Part shown: positions 7,241 through 15,850 of the stretch, piece by piece
Position numbering within the stretch: the first letter of the stretch is position 1
How the letters are laid out: each line of letters opens with the position of its first letter
IMG/VR virus record: IMGVR_UViG_3300023109_002463
Coordinates: 1 to 38,890 of that record
DNA: 38,890 nucleotides
Reading direction: 5' to 3' (one strand)
Origin: a virus
Notes under the pieces: model-generated
Seen by the model: only the letters and a program-made list of their open reading frames with translations
Database searches by the model: none
Told to the model about the DNA's origin: nothing
Translations under genes and position numbers: made by a program

Positions 7241-7610
7241 GCCACCATTGTTTGAAAATAATTAACATCACTGTTAGTACAAATGTATTTATAAGATGAG
7301 GAACAGTTAAATCTGAATAATGGAATAACCATAGCAAATAACCGATACTACCATATAAAAATAAAAACTGGGCAGTGAATACAACAAGGAGCATTGCGAT
7401 CACCCCCTTTGGTTTCCACTTTAGAACCTTCTTAGGTTGATTCTCTAGTCTCGCATCATTTATAATCTTTTGATACTTAGCAATCTCTTCCTGCTCCTCG
7501 GAAGAATCAACATATGAGGACTGAAAATGATCCGCCTCCTCCTCGACGTGGTTGAATACCTTCTCTAGGAGGGATTCATTCGTTACGTCTATTTTTTCCT
7601 TATCTTTCAT
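7218..7610 (-). CDS. Small membrane protein, two transmembrane helices
   Basis: This is a 130-aa protein. The N-terminal half (about 65 residues) is charged and acidic, followed by a basic stretch (KKVLKWKPKG). Two hydrophobic helices follow (about residues 70-94 and 99-118), then a short charged tail. The basic stretch before helix 1 predicts a cytoplasmic N-terminus. The function is unknown; it could modify the host membrane, act in lysis, or anchor the glycan enzymes encoded next to it. The ATG at 7610 overlaps the stop of the epimerase-reductase gene as ATGA, which fixes the start; the earlier TTG at 7628 is less likely. Confidence 0.7.
   Translation of the reverse strand: MKDKEKIDVTNESLLEKVFNHVEEEADHFQSSYVDSSEEQEEIAKYQKIINDARLENQPKKVLKWKPKGVIAMLLVVFTAQFLFLYGSIGYLLWLFHYSDLTVPHLINTFVLTVMLIIFKQWWHVKTEDR
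7286..7293 (-). promoter_or_regulatory. T4-type late promoter box TATAAATA (inside the membrane-protein gene)
   Basis: A perfect box on the minus strand, with predicted start near 7280 and a leader of about 40 nt to the 150-aa gene. A weak repeat (7279-7285 with 7246-7251, one bulge) reaches the region just upstream of that start. Confidence 0.6.
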
Positions 7611-8539
7611 TTCTCCAACCAATCCCAACCACTTTCTTCTAATGCGGATATAGTTCTTCTAACCCCATCTTCTAATGTGATTTTACTTTCCCACCCTAGT
7701 TCCCGTAATTTAGAAACATCAGAAACCTTCTTGGCGGTACCATTTGGTTTACTAGGGTCATACACCAACTTACCTTCGTATCCCATTATATCCATAATAG
7801 TCTGGTATAATTCTGTAATCGATTTTCCCTCACCAGTGCCGACATTAACAAATCCTTTAGAACCATCATAACTGTCCGATAAGAAAATCAAAGCATCCGC
7901 CAAATCATCTACGTACATGAACTCCCTAACCGGACTTCCATCTCCCCATACCTCTATTTCTTCAATACCACTATCCTTCGCCTCCTTTACCTTCCTAATA
8001 ATAGCAGGCACAGCATGGCATTTTTTAGGATTAAAATTGTCATTCTCCCCGAATAAGTTAGTAGGCATTACAGAGATAAAGTCACATCCATACTGACTAT
8101 TGTAATACTCGCATAACCTGAGCGTGGATATCTTTGCCAGAGAGTATCCTTCGTTTGTAGGTTCCAACTCGCCAGAAAGAAGATGCTCTTCTTTCATTGG
8201 TTGAGGACAATCCTTTGGATAGATACAGGTACTGCCTATGTTAATTAATTTATTGACCTTGCATGCATGCGCCGACTTAATGACATTTAACCCCATCTGC
8301 ATGTTGTCAGTAAAGAACCCTACTGGATCTTCCTTGTTTGCCAGTATGCCCCCTACACGTGCCGCACAGTGAAACACAATGTCTGGGGAATTCGTCTGGA
8401 AATAATCAGATACGTCAGCACTGGAGAGAAGATTCAACTCGCCACTAGAGGGCGTCAGCAGTTCATTGCCATCCCTTAGTCTCTTCACAAGAGATCTACC
8501 TACCAACCCATTTGCACCAGTTATTAGTATCCTAGGCAT
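7607..8539 (-). CDS. GDP-4-keto-deoxysugar 3,5-epimerase/4-reductase (GDP-L-fucose synthase / ColC type)
   Basis: The 310-aa extended SDR is closely similar in layout to E. coli GDP-fucose synthase. It has GANGLVG (8-14), HCAARVGGI, the GSTCIYP loop (Ser103, Cys105), Y132-x-x-x-K136, and His175 in PKKCHAVPA. Each catalytic residue lies exactly four positions before its E. coli counterpart. It would take GDP-4-keto-6-deoxymannose to GDP-L-fucose or, after the ColD-like step encoded just upstream, make GDP-L-colitose. It overlaps that upstream gene by 8 nt. The sequence alone does not separate fucose synthase from ColC; the ColD-like neighbour favours colitose. Confidence 0.9.
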   Translation of the reverse strand: MPRILITGANGLVGRSLVKRLRDGNELLTPSSGELNLLSSADVSDYFQTNSPDIVFHCAARVGGILANKEDPVGFFTDNMQMGLNVIKSAHACKVNKLINIGSTCIYPKDCPQPMKEEHLLSGELEPTNEGYSLAKISTLRLCEYYNSQYGCDFISVMPTNLFGENDNFNPKKCHAVPAIIRKVKEAKDSGIEEIEVWGDGSPVREFMYVDDLADALIFLSDSYDGSKGFVNVGTGEGKSITELYQTIMDIMGYEGKLVYDPSKPNGTAKKVSDVSKLRELGWESKITLEDGVRRTISALEESGWDWLEK

Positions 8540-9713
8540 TATTTAATATTCCCGTTATCGTCTTAATATCATCTCTGGTAATATACTGATGGTTGCCGAT
8601 ATACAAACCGTAGTAATGTATGTGATCAGCATTTTCAAAATCCTCTGGGTTCCCATACCCCTTTCCTTGGAGGTAAGGTTGTCTTAATTGATTGCCGCCT
8701 CCAGCAATCCCTCTTCGGTAACCAACCTTATTCTCTTCTAGGGTTTCACATATCCTCCCAACTAGGTCTGCATCCTTCTCCCGTAAAATAATAATCAACC
8801 CAAAATTAGAATTACCTTCTAAATTAAAATCTGTAAAGAATTTATTACTATCTAGCAGTTCCAAAAACAACTCGAAATTATTCCTACGAACCTCAATATT
8901 ATTGTCAATATAACTTATCTGTTTTTTACCTAAGAATCCGCCAATCTCGGTGCCACGGAAGTTAAATCCTGGATAAGCAAATACAAATTCGGGTGCTGGT
9001 TCAGGATTAACCTCAAAATATTTTTCCTGCATTTTCTTATCTGTACACTCCCTAACTAATCCATGAGATCTCATCATACGGAGAACTTGATACATCTCAT
9101 CATCATTAGTACACACCATCCCACCCTCTACTGTAGTAATATGATGACCATAATAAAAAGAGTAATTGCAAACATCCCCGAATGAACCAATCTTACCGCC
9201 GTTATGGGTAGCGCCATGTGACTCACAGCAATCCTCAATAAGCAAGATGTCCCTTTCTTTGCATAGTTTAATCAACTCGTCTGTAAGGGCGTTAAACCCC
9301 ATCAGGTGCGTCAATAATACCGCCCTTGTTCTTATGGTTAAAGCATCCAGTATTTTTTGTGGGTCCATGGACACATTGTCTAGACTCACATCAACAAATA
9401 CTGGCGTAAACCCGCAGAGAATTACAGAAGAGATGTCAGTCACCCAATTCACTGACGACACTATCACCTCTCCGAGATTGGCAGGACTACACCCCTTCTC
9501 AATCAACATCTCCCTGATAGAGAGGAGAGTGATCAAGTTAGCATTCCCTCCAGAATTGACGTATACGCTATATTTTACCTCTGCCCAATCAGACCACCGT
9601 TCTTCAAACTCACGCACTTGCGAACCGTTTGTCAACTTTGGATTTCCCCTGATGAACTCAGCAAGTTCGTCTAGATCCTGCTGGGGGATGTTGTTGTCCA
9701 TTAAATTCCACAT
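8532..9713 (-). CDS. ColD-like GDP-4-keto-6-deoxymannose 3-dehydratase (DegT family, active-site His)
   Basis: This 393-aa protein is a DegT/DnrJ-fold B6 enzyme. PLP-binding residues are visible: NSGG near 53-56, IEDCCESHGA with Asp161, and the loop SFYYGHHITTVEGG (185-198). In aminotransferases of this family the sixth position of that loop is the Schiff-base lysine; here it is His190. Histidine at this position marks the 3-dehydratases ColD (colitose) and RfbH/E1 (CDP-sugars). Since the gene lies between gmd and the epimerase-reductase, the likely reaction is removal of the 3-hydroxyl of GDP-4-keto-6-deoxymannose using PLP and glutamate. The start has GAGGATT upstream and lies directly after the gmd stop. 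Confidence 0.85.
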   Translation of the reverse strand: MWNLMDNNIPQQDLDELAEFIRGNPKLTNGSQVREFEERWSDWAEVKYSVYVNSGGNANLITLLSIREMLIEKGCSPANLGEVIVSSVNWVTDISSVILCGFTPVFVDVSLDNVSMDPQKILDALTIRTRAVLLTHLMGFNALTDELIKLCKERDILLIEDCCESHGATHNGGKIGSFGDVCNYSFYYGHHITTVEGGMVCTNDDEMYQVLRMMRSHGLVRECTDKKMQEKYFEVNPEPAPEFVFAYPGFNFRGTEIGGFLGKKQISYIDNNIEVRRNNFELFLELLDSNKFFTDFNLEGNSNFGLIIILREKDADLVGRICETLEENKVGYRRGIAGGGNQLRQPYLQGKGYGNPEDFENADHIHYYGLYIGNHQYITRDDIKTITGILNNA

Positions 9714-9714
9714 A

Positions 9715-10713
9715 CTAAATCCTCGCTAAATCATGTTCCATCATATCGGTTACTAACTCCTCTAGGGTGATCTTCGCTTCCCACCCTAGAACCTCTTTTG
9801 CCTTTGTAGGGTCTCCTACTAGTAGATCTACCTCAGCAGGACGATAGTACTTAGGATTCACCTTAACAACTATTTTTCCATCGACCTTGCCCACTTCATC
9901 GACACCTTCTCCTTCCCAAACTATATTTGCACCAATTCGGGAAAATGCCATCTCAACAAATGTCCTGACCTTCTCGGTTCTTCCCGTGGCGATCACATAA
10001 TCATCAGGGGTATCTTTTTGTAGGATCCTCCATTGCGCTTCAACATATTCTTTGGCATGCCCCCAGTCCCTCTTTGAATCTAAATTTCCTAGTTCTAATA
10101 CATCCTGTTTCCCAGCATGAATATTTGCAACTGCCATTGTAATTTTACGTGTAACGAATGTCTCTCCTCTGCGTGGGGACTCGTGATTAAAAAGGATCCC
10201 GTTACTAGCATGCATCTCGTAAGATTCTCTATAATTTTTAACAATCCAAAATCCATATATCTTCGCCACCCCATAGGGGGATCTCGGATAAAAAGGAGTA
10301 GTTTCAGACTGGGGGATCTCCTGTACCTTCCCGTATAGTTCAGAAGTGGATGCTTGATAAAATCTACAGTCTGGTTTAATATTTCGGATCGCTTCTAGAA
10401 AACGGAGGGTACCTACCGCATCTACCTGAGCAGTATATTCTGGGACATCAAATGATACCTTAACATGTGACTGTGCGGCGAGATTGTATACCTCATCTGG
10501 CATTATCTTTCTCACGAGATCGTTGATATTGGAGGTATCAGTCACGTCCCCGTAATGAAGTGTTATATCTTTGAAAATATGATCAAGACGACCAGTATTA
10601 ATTGTGCTCGACCTCCGGATAATCCCGTGGACATCATAACCCTTTTCGAGTAGTAACTCCGCAAGATAACTACCGTCTTGACCTGTAATTCCTGATATTA
10701 ATGCTTTTTTCAT
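9715..10713 (-). CDS. gmd: GDP-mannose 4,6-dehydratase
   Basis: Converts GDP-D-mannose to GDP-4-keto-6-deoxy-D-mannose, the first committed step to GDP-fucose, colitose, perosamine and related sugars. The 332-aa extended SDR has GITGQDG (8-14), IIRRSS with NADP-type arginines (31-36), LHYGDVTD, the ASTSELYG loop (121-128) and Y147-x-x-x-K151. Length is slightly below the bacterial 350-370 aa. It has an AGAGGATAT ribosome-binding site. The host must supply GDP-mannose, since no ManC/ManB is seen here. The next two genes continue the pathway. Confidence 0.95.
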   Translation of the reverse strand: MKKALISGITGQDGSYLAELLLEKGYDVHGIIRRSSTINTGRLDHIFKDITLHYGDVTDTSNINDLVRKIMPDEVYNLAAQSHVKVSFDVPEYTAQVDAVGTLRFLEAIRNIKPDCRFYQASTSELYGKVQEIPQSETTPFYPRSPYGVAKIYGFWIVKNYRESYEMHASNGILFNHESPRRGETFVTRKITMAVANIHAGKQDVLELGNLDSKRDWGHAKEYVEAQWRILQKDTPDDYVIATGRTEKVRTFVEMAFSRIGANIVWEGEGVDEVGKVDGKIVVKVNPKYYRPAEVDLLVGDPTKAKEVLGWEAKITLEELVTDMMEHDLARI

Positions 10714-10727
10714 TTTATATATCCTCT

Positions 10728-11390
10728 CTATATCTTATATTCCTTATGCAAAAATTCTGCAAATTTAAAGTCCAATGGTGTATCGATATCTACTGCTGAC
10801 ATCTCATCGATGACCTTTAATAAAGGTTTTTTACCAACAATATTTTTGTTATCGAATAACGATGTTGACCTTATCATATTAAAGGCGAAATTCAATGCTA
10901 GTATATCTGGAAGATCTTGCGAATTAGGAGCATTTTCTGCTGAGTAGTTTAAGGGTTTCTCATCAATCCACATGAACTCTTTTATTAAACTACATGTATT
11001 CACAGAGTCGTAACCCTCAATGCTTAGAAATTCTTCTATCAACTCATCGATCTTGGTACTAGTAATCATGGGCGACGTTACTGGAGAATACACAATATAC
11101 TCGCACGTTGTACATGTTGACAGATATTTAAAAAAATCACTCCCAGAAATAGTATCGCTTGCATACTCTTCGTCCCTTTTTTGAAATATCACATTATTCT
11201 CTAATGCTATTCTTTCTGCTTCATCGCTGTCACTATTAATGATTATCTCATCAATGTTTTTTGCTGCTTTTAGCGTTTCAATCTTATACTCCAATAGAGA
11301 TTTTTCATTGAATTTTTTAAAATTCTTATTGGGAACCCTTTTGCTTCCCGCTCTTACCGCAATTATGGATGAAACTTTACCATTACTCAT
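10728..11390 (-). CDS. neuA: CMP-nonulosonate (CMP-N-acetylneuraminate-like) cytidylyltransferase
   Basis: The 220-aa NeuA/KdsB-type cytidylyltransferase has the signature [17 protein letters not shown] (about residues 9-25), where Arg and Lys bind the triphosphate, and [10 protein letters not shown]. The C-terminal [15 protein letters not shown] carries the Asp residues for Mg. It should activate a sialic or related nonulosonic acid as its CMP form. No NeuB or NeuC homologue is seen in the window, so the free sugar must come from the host or from genes outside. The gene overlaps the GT42-like gene by 8 nt. I chose the second ATG (11390) because GGGAG lies 6 nt upstream. Confidence 0.85.
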   Translation of the reverse strand: MSNGKVSSIIAVRAGSKRVPNKNFKKFNEKSLLEYKIETLKAAKNIDEIIINSDSDEAERIALENNVIFQKRDEEYASDTISGSDFFKYLSTCTTCEYIVYSPVTSPMITSTKIDELIEEFLSIEGYDSVNTCSLIKEFMWIDEKPLNYSAENAPNSQDLPDILALNFAFNMIRSTSLFDNKNIVGKKPLLKVIDEMSAVDIDTPLDFKFAEFLHKEYKI

Positions 11391-12141
11391 CATCCTCTCC
11401 CACGATGACCTCTAAATCTTTATACTCTATAAAGTTGTTTATGTAACCACCGGGCGAGGAAGATATAACTTCTATATCATCCTGTTTATTTAGTTGCTTA
11501 AGTACATATCCCCATATATTCTTGACATTTTCATCTATTGCTTGACCCGTTTTTTGTCCCTTTACATAGTAATCTTTGTGGAAGTGATTCGGCGAAGGCA
11601 TGTCATCTTTATATACCCAGTTTGCGTTATTATGTTTGTCGAATAAATGATCCCATGCTGCATAGTTGGCATCGCATCCTATCAGAACAAATCTCCTGTA
11701 CCCCATCGCATAGAACAATGGAAAATGGAAACACCCGGCATTTTCTAAATGTAATTTTGTGTGTATATGTTTTTTGTTAACATTTAATTTTTCGTCGAAG
11801 CAAAACAAAGAATCATCTTCAGTACTCGTGCATTTACACCAGTCCCCATGCTCACCAGTAATAGAAACGTAAGAAATATTATCAAGACCTAAACTATCAA
11901 AGAATCCTACAGGCTGATTACCTATAAACGCTCTCTTGAACTTGGGAAGATATTTTACAATATCACTTTTAACAGAATCAAACATAGCACGATCTATACA
12001 TGCGTAATATGTAGGAACAAACCCCCATTCCTCATAAGCAACAAACGCTCTATTGAACGAAAGCGTATCTTTACTTCTAAGAGAAGTAATATCTACTTTA
12101 TTTACTGAAGGTCCGTTCGCTACTACATACAATGTTTTCAT
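11383..12141 (-). CDS. GT42-like sialyltransferase or related Rossmann-fold protein
   Basis: The 252-aa protein starts MKTLYVVANGPSVNKVD, closely resembling the opening of Campylobacter GT42 sialyltransferases (xxGNGPSLKEID). Further matches in layout are SFNRAF, a YYACID strand, and the later hydrophobic helix and strand (FYAMGYRRFVLIGCDANY). MAF/DUF115 flagellin-modifying proteins share the same NGPS opening, so both are possible. The gene directly upstream of neuA favours a CMP-sugar transferase. A late promoter box lies 29 nt upstream, making this the first gene of the nucleotide-sugar block (GT42-like, neuA, gmd, colD-like, epimerase) expressed from that promoter. Confidence 0.6.
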   Translation of the reverse strand: MKTLYVVANGPSVNKVDITSLRSKDTLSFNRAFVAYEEWGFVPTYYACIDRAMFDSVKSDIVKYLPKFKRAFIGNQPVGFFDSLGLDNISYVSITGEHGDWCKCTSTEDDSLFCFDEKLNVNKKHIHTKLHLENAGCFHFPLFYAMGYRRFVLIGCDANYAAWDHLFDKHNNANWVYKDDMPSPNHFHKDYYVKGQKTGQAIDENVKNIWGYVLKQLNKQDDIEVISSSPGGYINNFIEYKDLEVIVGEDDE

Positions 12142-12152
12142 TTCATTCTCTG

Positions 12153-12977
12153 CTATAAAATAGTTTCTATATTTATATCCTTACTAAATACGGTGCGTAC
12201 ATCTCCCCAACACTCTTCTCTAGTATCCTTTAAATTTTTTCCTTTATACATATATTCTTTTCTTGCACCATCCGCAAACTCATCTATTCCTCTTAAACAA
12301 TATAGATTAGATTTCGAAAGAATATGCGTAGAGATACCACCAGCGTTTGATGGCGAAAAAACAAACTTTGCTCGTTCCATATATGCTAATTGTTCATTGT
12401 AGCATCCGTATAGTTTCTCAGTATTCAATTCATGTTTGTAGGAAGACTTATAGTTTACAAAAGATAAGGTTCTAATTCCTCTATCGTTTAGTGATTTTAT
12501 CGTATCACTAAAATCAGCATTTCTTCCCATATTCTTTTCTTGCTTGTAATTTCTATTGAGAAATACATAGTCATAGTGGTCGTTTACCTGATACGAACTC
12601 TTAAGATATAAATCAGTTTCCCTAATTATCTCACATGTCGTCTTAAAGATAAATTCGTAAGGATGAACTGATATTTCCTTTTTATATTCATACACCTCGT
12701 CGAAACCTTTAGCGAATTCATTTATTTGTAATTCTCTAGAATTGTTAAACTCATCCTGCACAACACCGCCCTTATCTAAAATTTCAGGAGCGTACTCTAA
12801 ATCACCCACAATAACTTCATCACATAACTGATAGATAATCTCATGGCTTTTATTAAAACAATAAGCGACTGTTTTAAAATCTCTGTATTTCTTCTTACAT
12901 TGATACGCCATTAAAGACGATATTATAACGCTATTAAACTCGTCATTTAAAGAGGGATAGATGAAAATCTTTTTCAT
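12153..12977 (-). CDS. Putative glycosyltransferase, GT-B-like
   Basis: The 274-aa protein is not firmly assigned. A C-terminal segment (AKFVFSPSNAGGISTHILSKS) resembles the nucleotide-sugar-binding loop of GT-B enzymes such as heptosyltransferases, where a surface Ser/Gly loop precedes a helix. The N-terminus has an alternating strand-helix pattern (KKIFIYPSLNDEF). Acceptor and donor are unknown. It is transcribed with, and 3 nt from, the preceding DxD glycosyltransferase gene; no Shine-Dalgarno is visible, so it probably depends on translational coupling. Confidence 0.5.
   Translation of the reverse strand: MKKIFIYPSLNDEFNSVIISSLMAYQCKKKYRDFKTVAYCFNKSHEIIYQLCDEVIVGDLEYAPEILDKGGVVQDEFNNSRELQINEFAKGFDEVYEYKKEISVHPYEFIFKTTCEIIRETDLYLKSSYQVNDHYDYVFLNRNYKQEKNMGRNADFSDTIKSLNDRGIRTLSFVNYKSSYKHELNTEKLYGCYNEQLAYMERAKFVFSPSNAGGISTHILSKSNLYCLRGIDEFADGARKEYMYKGKNLKDTREECWGDVRTVFSKDINIETIL
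12154..12177 (-). promoter_or_regulatory. Inverted repeat around the late promoter of the nucleotide-sugar block
   Basis: On the minus strand TATAAA and ATAG (12167-12177, one T bulge) pair with CTAT and TTTATA (12154-12163), closing an AAA loop. The 5' arm is the late box itself. The repeat ends 12 nt upstream of the ATG and overlaps the previous stop codon. It does not reach the start codon. Confidence 0.4.
12170..12177 (-). promoter_or_regulatory. T4-type late promoter box TATAAATA
   Basis: A perfect late box on the minus strand near the end of the 274-aa gene. Predicted start is near 12164, giving a leader of about 22 nt to the GT42-like gene. It would place neuA, gmd, the ColD-like gene and the epimerase-reductase under late control. 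Confidence 0.7.
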
Positions 12978-12980
12978 AAT

Positions 12981-13856
12981 TCAGAACCACTCTTTAACAG
13001 ATAATAGTTTTTTATACTGATCTACATCTATGCCTATATCCTCATTATAGAATATTTTACAGTAAAGCGCATATCTGTCTAACGCATATTTCTTATATCC
13101 ATCTGGTATATTAACATTTCGGTTATTAAAAATATTCATACCAGAACCCACCGCAGAAAAATGCACTACTTTTCTTCCAAAGTCAATTTTAAAGGGAGTT
13201 TCCATATTATTTAAGTCTTTAAACTCATTATTCCTAGAACCCTCAATATTACATCCCCCAACATCATCATGATCCAATAAAAAAACTCTTCCTCCGTTCT
13301 TTATAATATCAAAAGACACCGGATCAAAGAAATCAATCACTGGGTGTCCGAGGGGATTAGTTGTTCCTTGGCACATTTCAGCTAAGATATTGTATGGTCT
13401 TTTCGTAACTAACTCTTTATTAAACGAAAAACAGTAGGTCTGACAAATGTCATCTAGATGTCTTACATCATTCCTATTATTCGGGTTTTTCTTATAGCAC
13501 CTTGTCGGACCAACTAGGCCATGTTCCTTCGTCTCTTCTATGATCTGATCAAAGATGTTCCCCCTAAATATCACATCGCTATCGAAATGAGAAATAAACT
13601 TTTCGTCTACCGTCTGGATCAATTTGGCCCAAAGCATAGCGGTTCCACGGTGCCCGTGACCGAATCCTAGTGTTATAGGATCGGCTTCGCCGTATACGAT
13701 CTTCTTAACCCGTGGGTCGTCAACTATATGCTCTAGGTCCTTTTTTGTCCCAATGACATTGACTGTTAAACCATTATGATATTTGAGGAAAGAATCCACG
13801 GCGATCTTGCCAATTTTTCCACAGTTAAACACCTCCGTGAAAATAAAATTATCCAT
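12981..13856 (-). CDS. Putative GT-A glycosyltransferase (DxD)
   Basis: The 291-aa protein has HFDSDVIF (about residues 90-97), a D-x-D motif at the end of a strand as in GT-A enzymes. It is preceded by RGTAMLWAKLI and followed by a His/Asp-rich segment (LLDHDDVGG) and a late VVHFSAVGSG strand carrying a possible metal-binding His. It resembles GT8- or GT2-like folds but I cannot assign the family. It has a good ribosome-binding site (AGGAG) and overlaps the preceding SDR gene by 8 nt. Confidence 0.6.
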   Translation of the reverse strand: MDNFIFTEVFNCGKIGKIAVDSFLKYHNGLTVNVIGTKKDLEHIVDDPRVKKIVYGEADPITLGFGHGHRGTAMLWAKLIQTVDEKFISHFDSDVIFRGNIFDQIIEETKEHGLVGPTRCYKKNPNNRNDVRHLDDICQTYCFSFNKELVTKRPYNILAEMCQGTTNPLGHPVIDFFDPVSFDIIKNGGRVFLLDHDDVGGCNIEGSRNNEFKDLNNMETPFKIDFGRKVVHFSAVGSGMNIFNNRNVNIPDGYKKYALDRYALYCKIFYNEDIGIDVDQYKKLLSVKEWF

Positions 13857-14493
13857 TTGAACTCCTACAATATTTTTCTACTACCATCTGGTTATACCCT
13901 TTGATCGTCTCAAAATCACCATCTACTTCATAAAGAGTGTCTTCGCTGGGGACAATATCCAATTCATAGTCCTCACAGAGACATTCCCCCATCAATATTG
14001 CTAATTCTTTCACTTCGATTGGACGATCTAATATCAAATTATAGGCACCTGACTTCTCTAGACATCTCATTACATATCCCTTAACATCATCAACATCAAC
14101 CAAGTACCTAAAACTATTTTTAAATATCTTGACCCGTTTCCCACTCTGGGTACTAGACCTTAAGTAGTTAAATAAGGTATTTGGATTACTACTGTTACTT
14201 ACAACGTTAGGCAGTCTGACAATACAATGAAAAGGAAATTCCTTTTCAATAATGGTTTCCATGTTCAATTTATGTCCGATATAGTCCTCTCCTCGGTAGT
14301 GACTATCATATATGGAGCATGTACTAAAGTAGACTAATTTTTTGTCTCGGTCCTGTTTTAACAATAAGTCTACTTCTCGGTTATATTCTCTCTCCCTTGT
14401 CTCATTGGAATTAGATACGCCGGACGCAAACACGATAACATCCTCGGCCTGTATGTCGCACTTACTTGCTAATAATCCGTTTCCAACAATCAT
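13849..14493 (-). CDS. Short SDR / NAD-dependent epimerase-like protein
   Basis: The 214-aa protein has an extended-SDR-like core. A Gly-rich first loop (MIVGNGLLAS) is followed by VIVFASGVSNS, the strand-loop LVYFSTCSIYDS containing the catalytic Ser/Tyr region, and Y-x-x-HK in DYIGHKLNME supplying the Tyr-Lys pair. It is much shorter than typical sugar epimerases (about 300 aa), so the substrate domain is reduced. The substrate is unknown; it may modify a sugar nucleotide of this island. Confidence 0.6.
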   Translation of the reverse strand: MIVGNGLLASKCDIQAEDVIVFASGVSNSNETREREYNREVDLLLKQDRDKKLVYFSTCSIYDSHYRGEDYIGHKLNMETIIEKEFPFHCIVRLPNVVSNSSNPNTLFNYLRSSTQSGKRVKIFKNSFRYLVDVDDVKGYVMRCLEKSGAYNLILDRPIEVKELAILMGECLCEDYELDIVPSEDTLYEVDGDFETIKGYNQMVVEKYCRSSNG

Positions 14494-14495
14494 TT

Positions 14496-15233
14496 TTAAA
14501 GTTTATCCAATCTTATATATTTTCTTTTATTTCGGACGAATTTTTCTAACTCACGCTGTCGTTTTTCATTGACAGTACCGTCTCTAGTAACATTAGCAAC
14601 GTTATATATCAGAGTGATTTCTTCTATATACCTACTTCGCTCACCAGACATCTCTAGCATAGGGAATTGAAATGCCATATCCCCACATGTGTCTAACCAT
14701 TCGCCGTCATTTCTTTTAAAGTCATGCCTATCTATACGGTTAAATAGTTTTTTCCTAAATGTTCTTAGATGAGAACCTAACCACCTATGTTCTCTGAAAC
14801 CGTTACTGCGTATGACGCTATCTGGGTACTTCTCATAGATATGCGAAACCGATCTATATGGGTACTCTTCATATGTACCGTATGTCATCCACACCTCATC
14901 TGTGTAGTACCTATTTAGTAGTTTTAAAACATCTGTATTAGGAAACCAATCATCTCCATCTAAAGATACAAAGATAGTATCTGGATTATCACACATGTCT
15001 ACAAGATTACATATGTTTGCAATTTGTGGAACACGTATATCGTTTCTTCGTATTTTTAGTTTAGGATCTATATGGCGATACTTCTGAATTATATCCCACG
15101 TCCCATCGCCCGACTTGGCATCTACTACCACAATATCGAAATTGTCGTAATCCTGTCTAATGGCGCTATCTAAACTTTTAGCGATCCAGTCCTTCTGGTT
15201 ACACACATCTATACCAATGGTAAAGTGATTCAT
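14496..15233 (-). CDS. Glycosyltransferase family 2
   Basis: The 245-aa GT2 enzyme has the opening FTIGIDVCNQKDWIAKSLDS, a strand IVVVDAKSGDGT matching the usual D-x-S-x-D-x-T of family 2, and VSLDGDDWF (DxDD) for UDP/GDP-metal binding. The start is fixed at 15233 by an ATGA overlap with the FkbM gene upstream; the longer TTG start at 15254 is unlikely. Donor and acceptor are unknown. No transmembrane helix is seen, so it works in the cytoplasm or at the membrane face. Confidence 0.82.
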   Translation of the reverse strand: MNHFTIGIDVCNQKDWIAKSLDSAIRQDYDNFDIVVVDAKSGDGTWDIIQKYRHIDPKLKIRRNDIRVPQIANICNLVDMCDNPDTIFVSLDGDDWFPNTDVLKLLNRYYTDEVWMTYGTYEEYPYRSVSHIYEKYPDSVIRSNGFREHRWLGSHLRTFRKKLFNRIDRHDFKRNDGEWLDTCGDMAFQFPMLEMSGERSRYIEEITLIYNVANVTRDGTVNEKRQRELEKFVRNKRKYIRLDKL

Positions 15234-15850
15234 TTTAATACCCAATGTTCCCAAACATAATAATAATCAAACACCAACCGATGCGTCTTTTCTAATCTAT
15301 TCCTTATTTGTTGTCTTCTTTCATGGAAGTTTTCTATATTGAATTGATAGTGAAACTGAACTTGTATATTGTCAATATTTGAATAATCCTCTATGCCTTC
15401 CATAAACTCATATTCACCGCCTTCAATGTTTACCTTCAACACATCGATAAAATTTATATCATGCTTAATTAAATAATCTTCAAATTTAACTCTATTGACG
15501 GTAATCGTACTATTAGTGTCTTTATTGTACATAGAAATATCGTCGGTACTGTCTTCGTTAATAGAAACATCTTCTTGTCCATTATATGCACCTAACGCAC
15601 AATCATTAATTATTATATCTGATGAAGAAAATCTTTTTCTTAATTTATCTACATACTCAGGAAAAATCTCAAAGATATGATAAGTTCCTTTATAAAGAGA
15701 ACTCATTTTAGAGGTCCAATCCCCATTGAACCCTCCCACATCAAAAATTATTCCTTTAGAATTCTTGATATTATATTCATATCGCAATTTTTCTTTGCCG
15801 GACTTACCCCAGACAATCGCCTCTCTTTTATATCGAGCAATATCAAACAT
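15230..15850 (-). CDS. FkbM-family SAM-dependent methyltransferase
   Basis: The 206-aa protein has the FkbM fold signature: IIFDVGGFNGDWT (34-46) as SAM-binding motif I, HIFEIFPEY as motif II, the FEDYL region, and LKVNIEGGEYEFMEG, matching the VDVEGxE motif of the family. FkbM enzymes O-methylate sugars or polyketides. In this island it most likely methylates a hydroxyl of the glycan, possibly capping the chain. The start is a TAATG overlap with the GT10 gene, with AAGGAG upstream. Confidence 0.85.
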   Translation of the reverse strand: MFDIARYKREAIVWGKSGKEKLRYEYNIKNSKGIIFDVGGFNGDWTSKMSSLYKGTYHIFEIFPEYVDKLRKRFSSSDIIINDCALGAYNGQEDVSINEDSTDDISMYNKDTNSTITVNRVKFEDYLIKHDINFIDVLKVNIEGGEYEFMEGIEDYSNIDNIQVQFHYQFNIENFHERRQQIRNRLEKTHRLVFDYYYVWEHWVLK

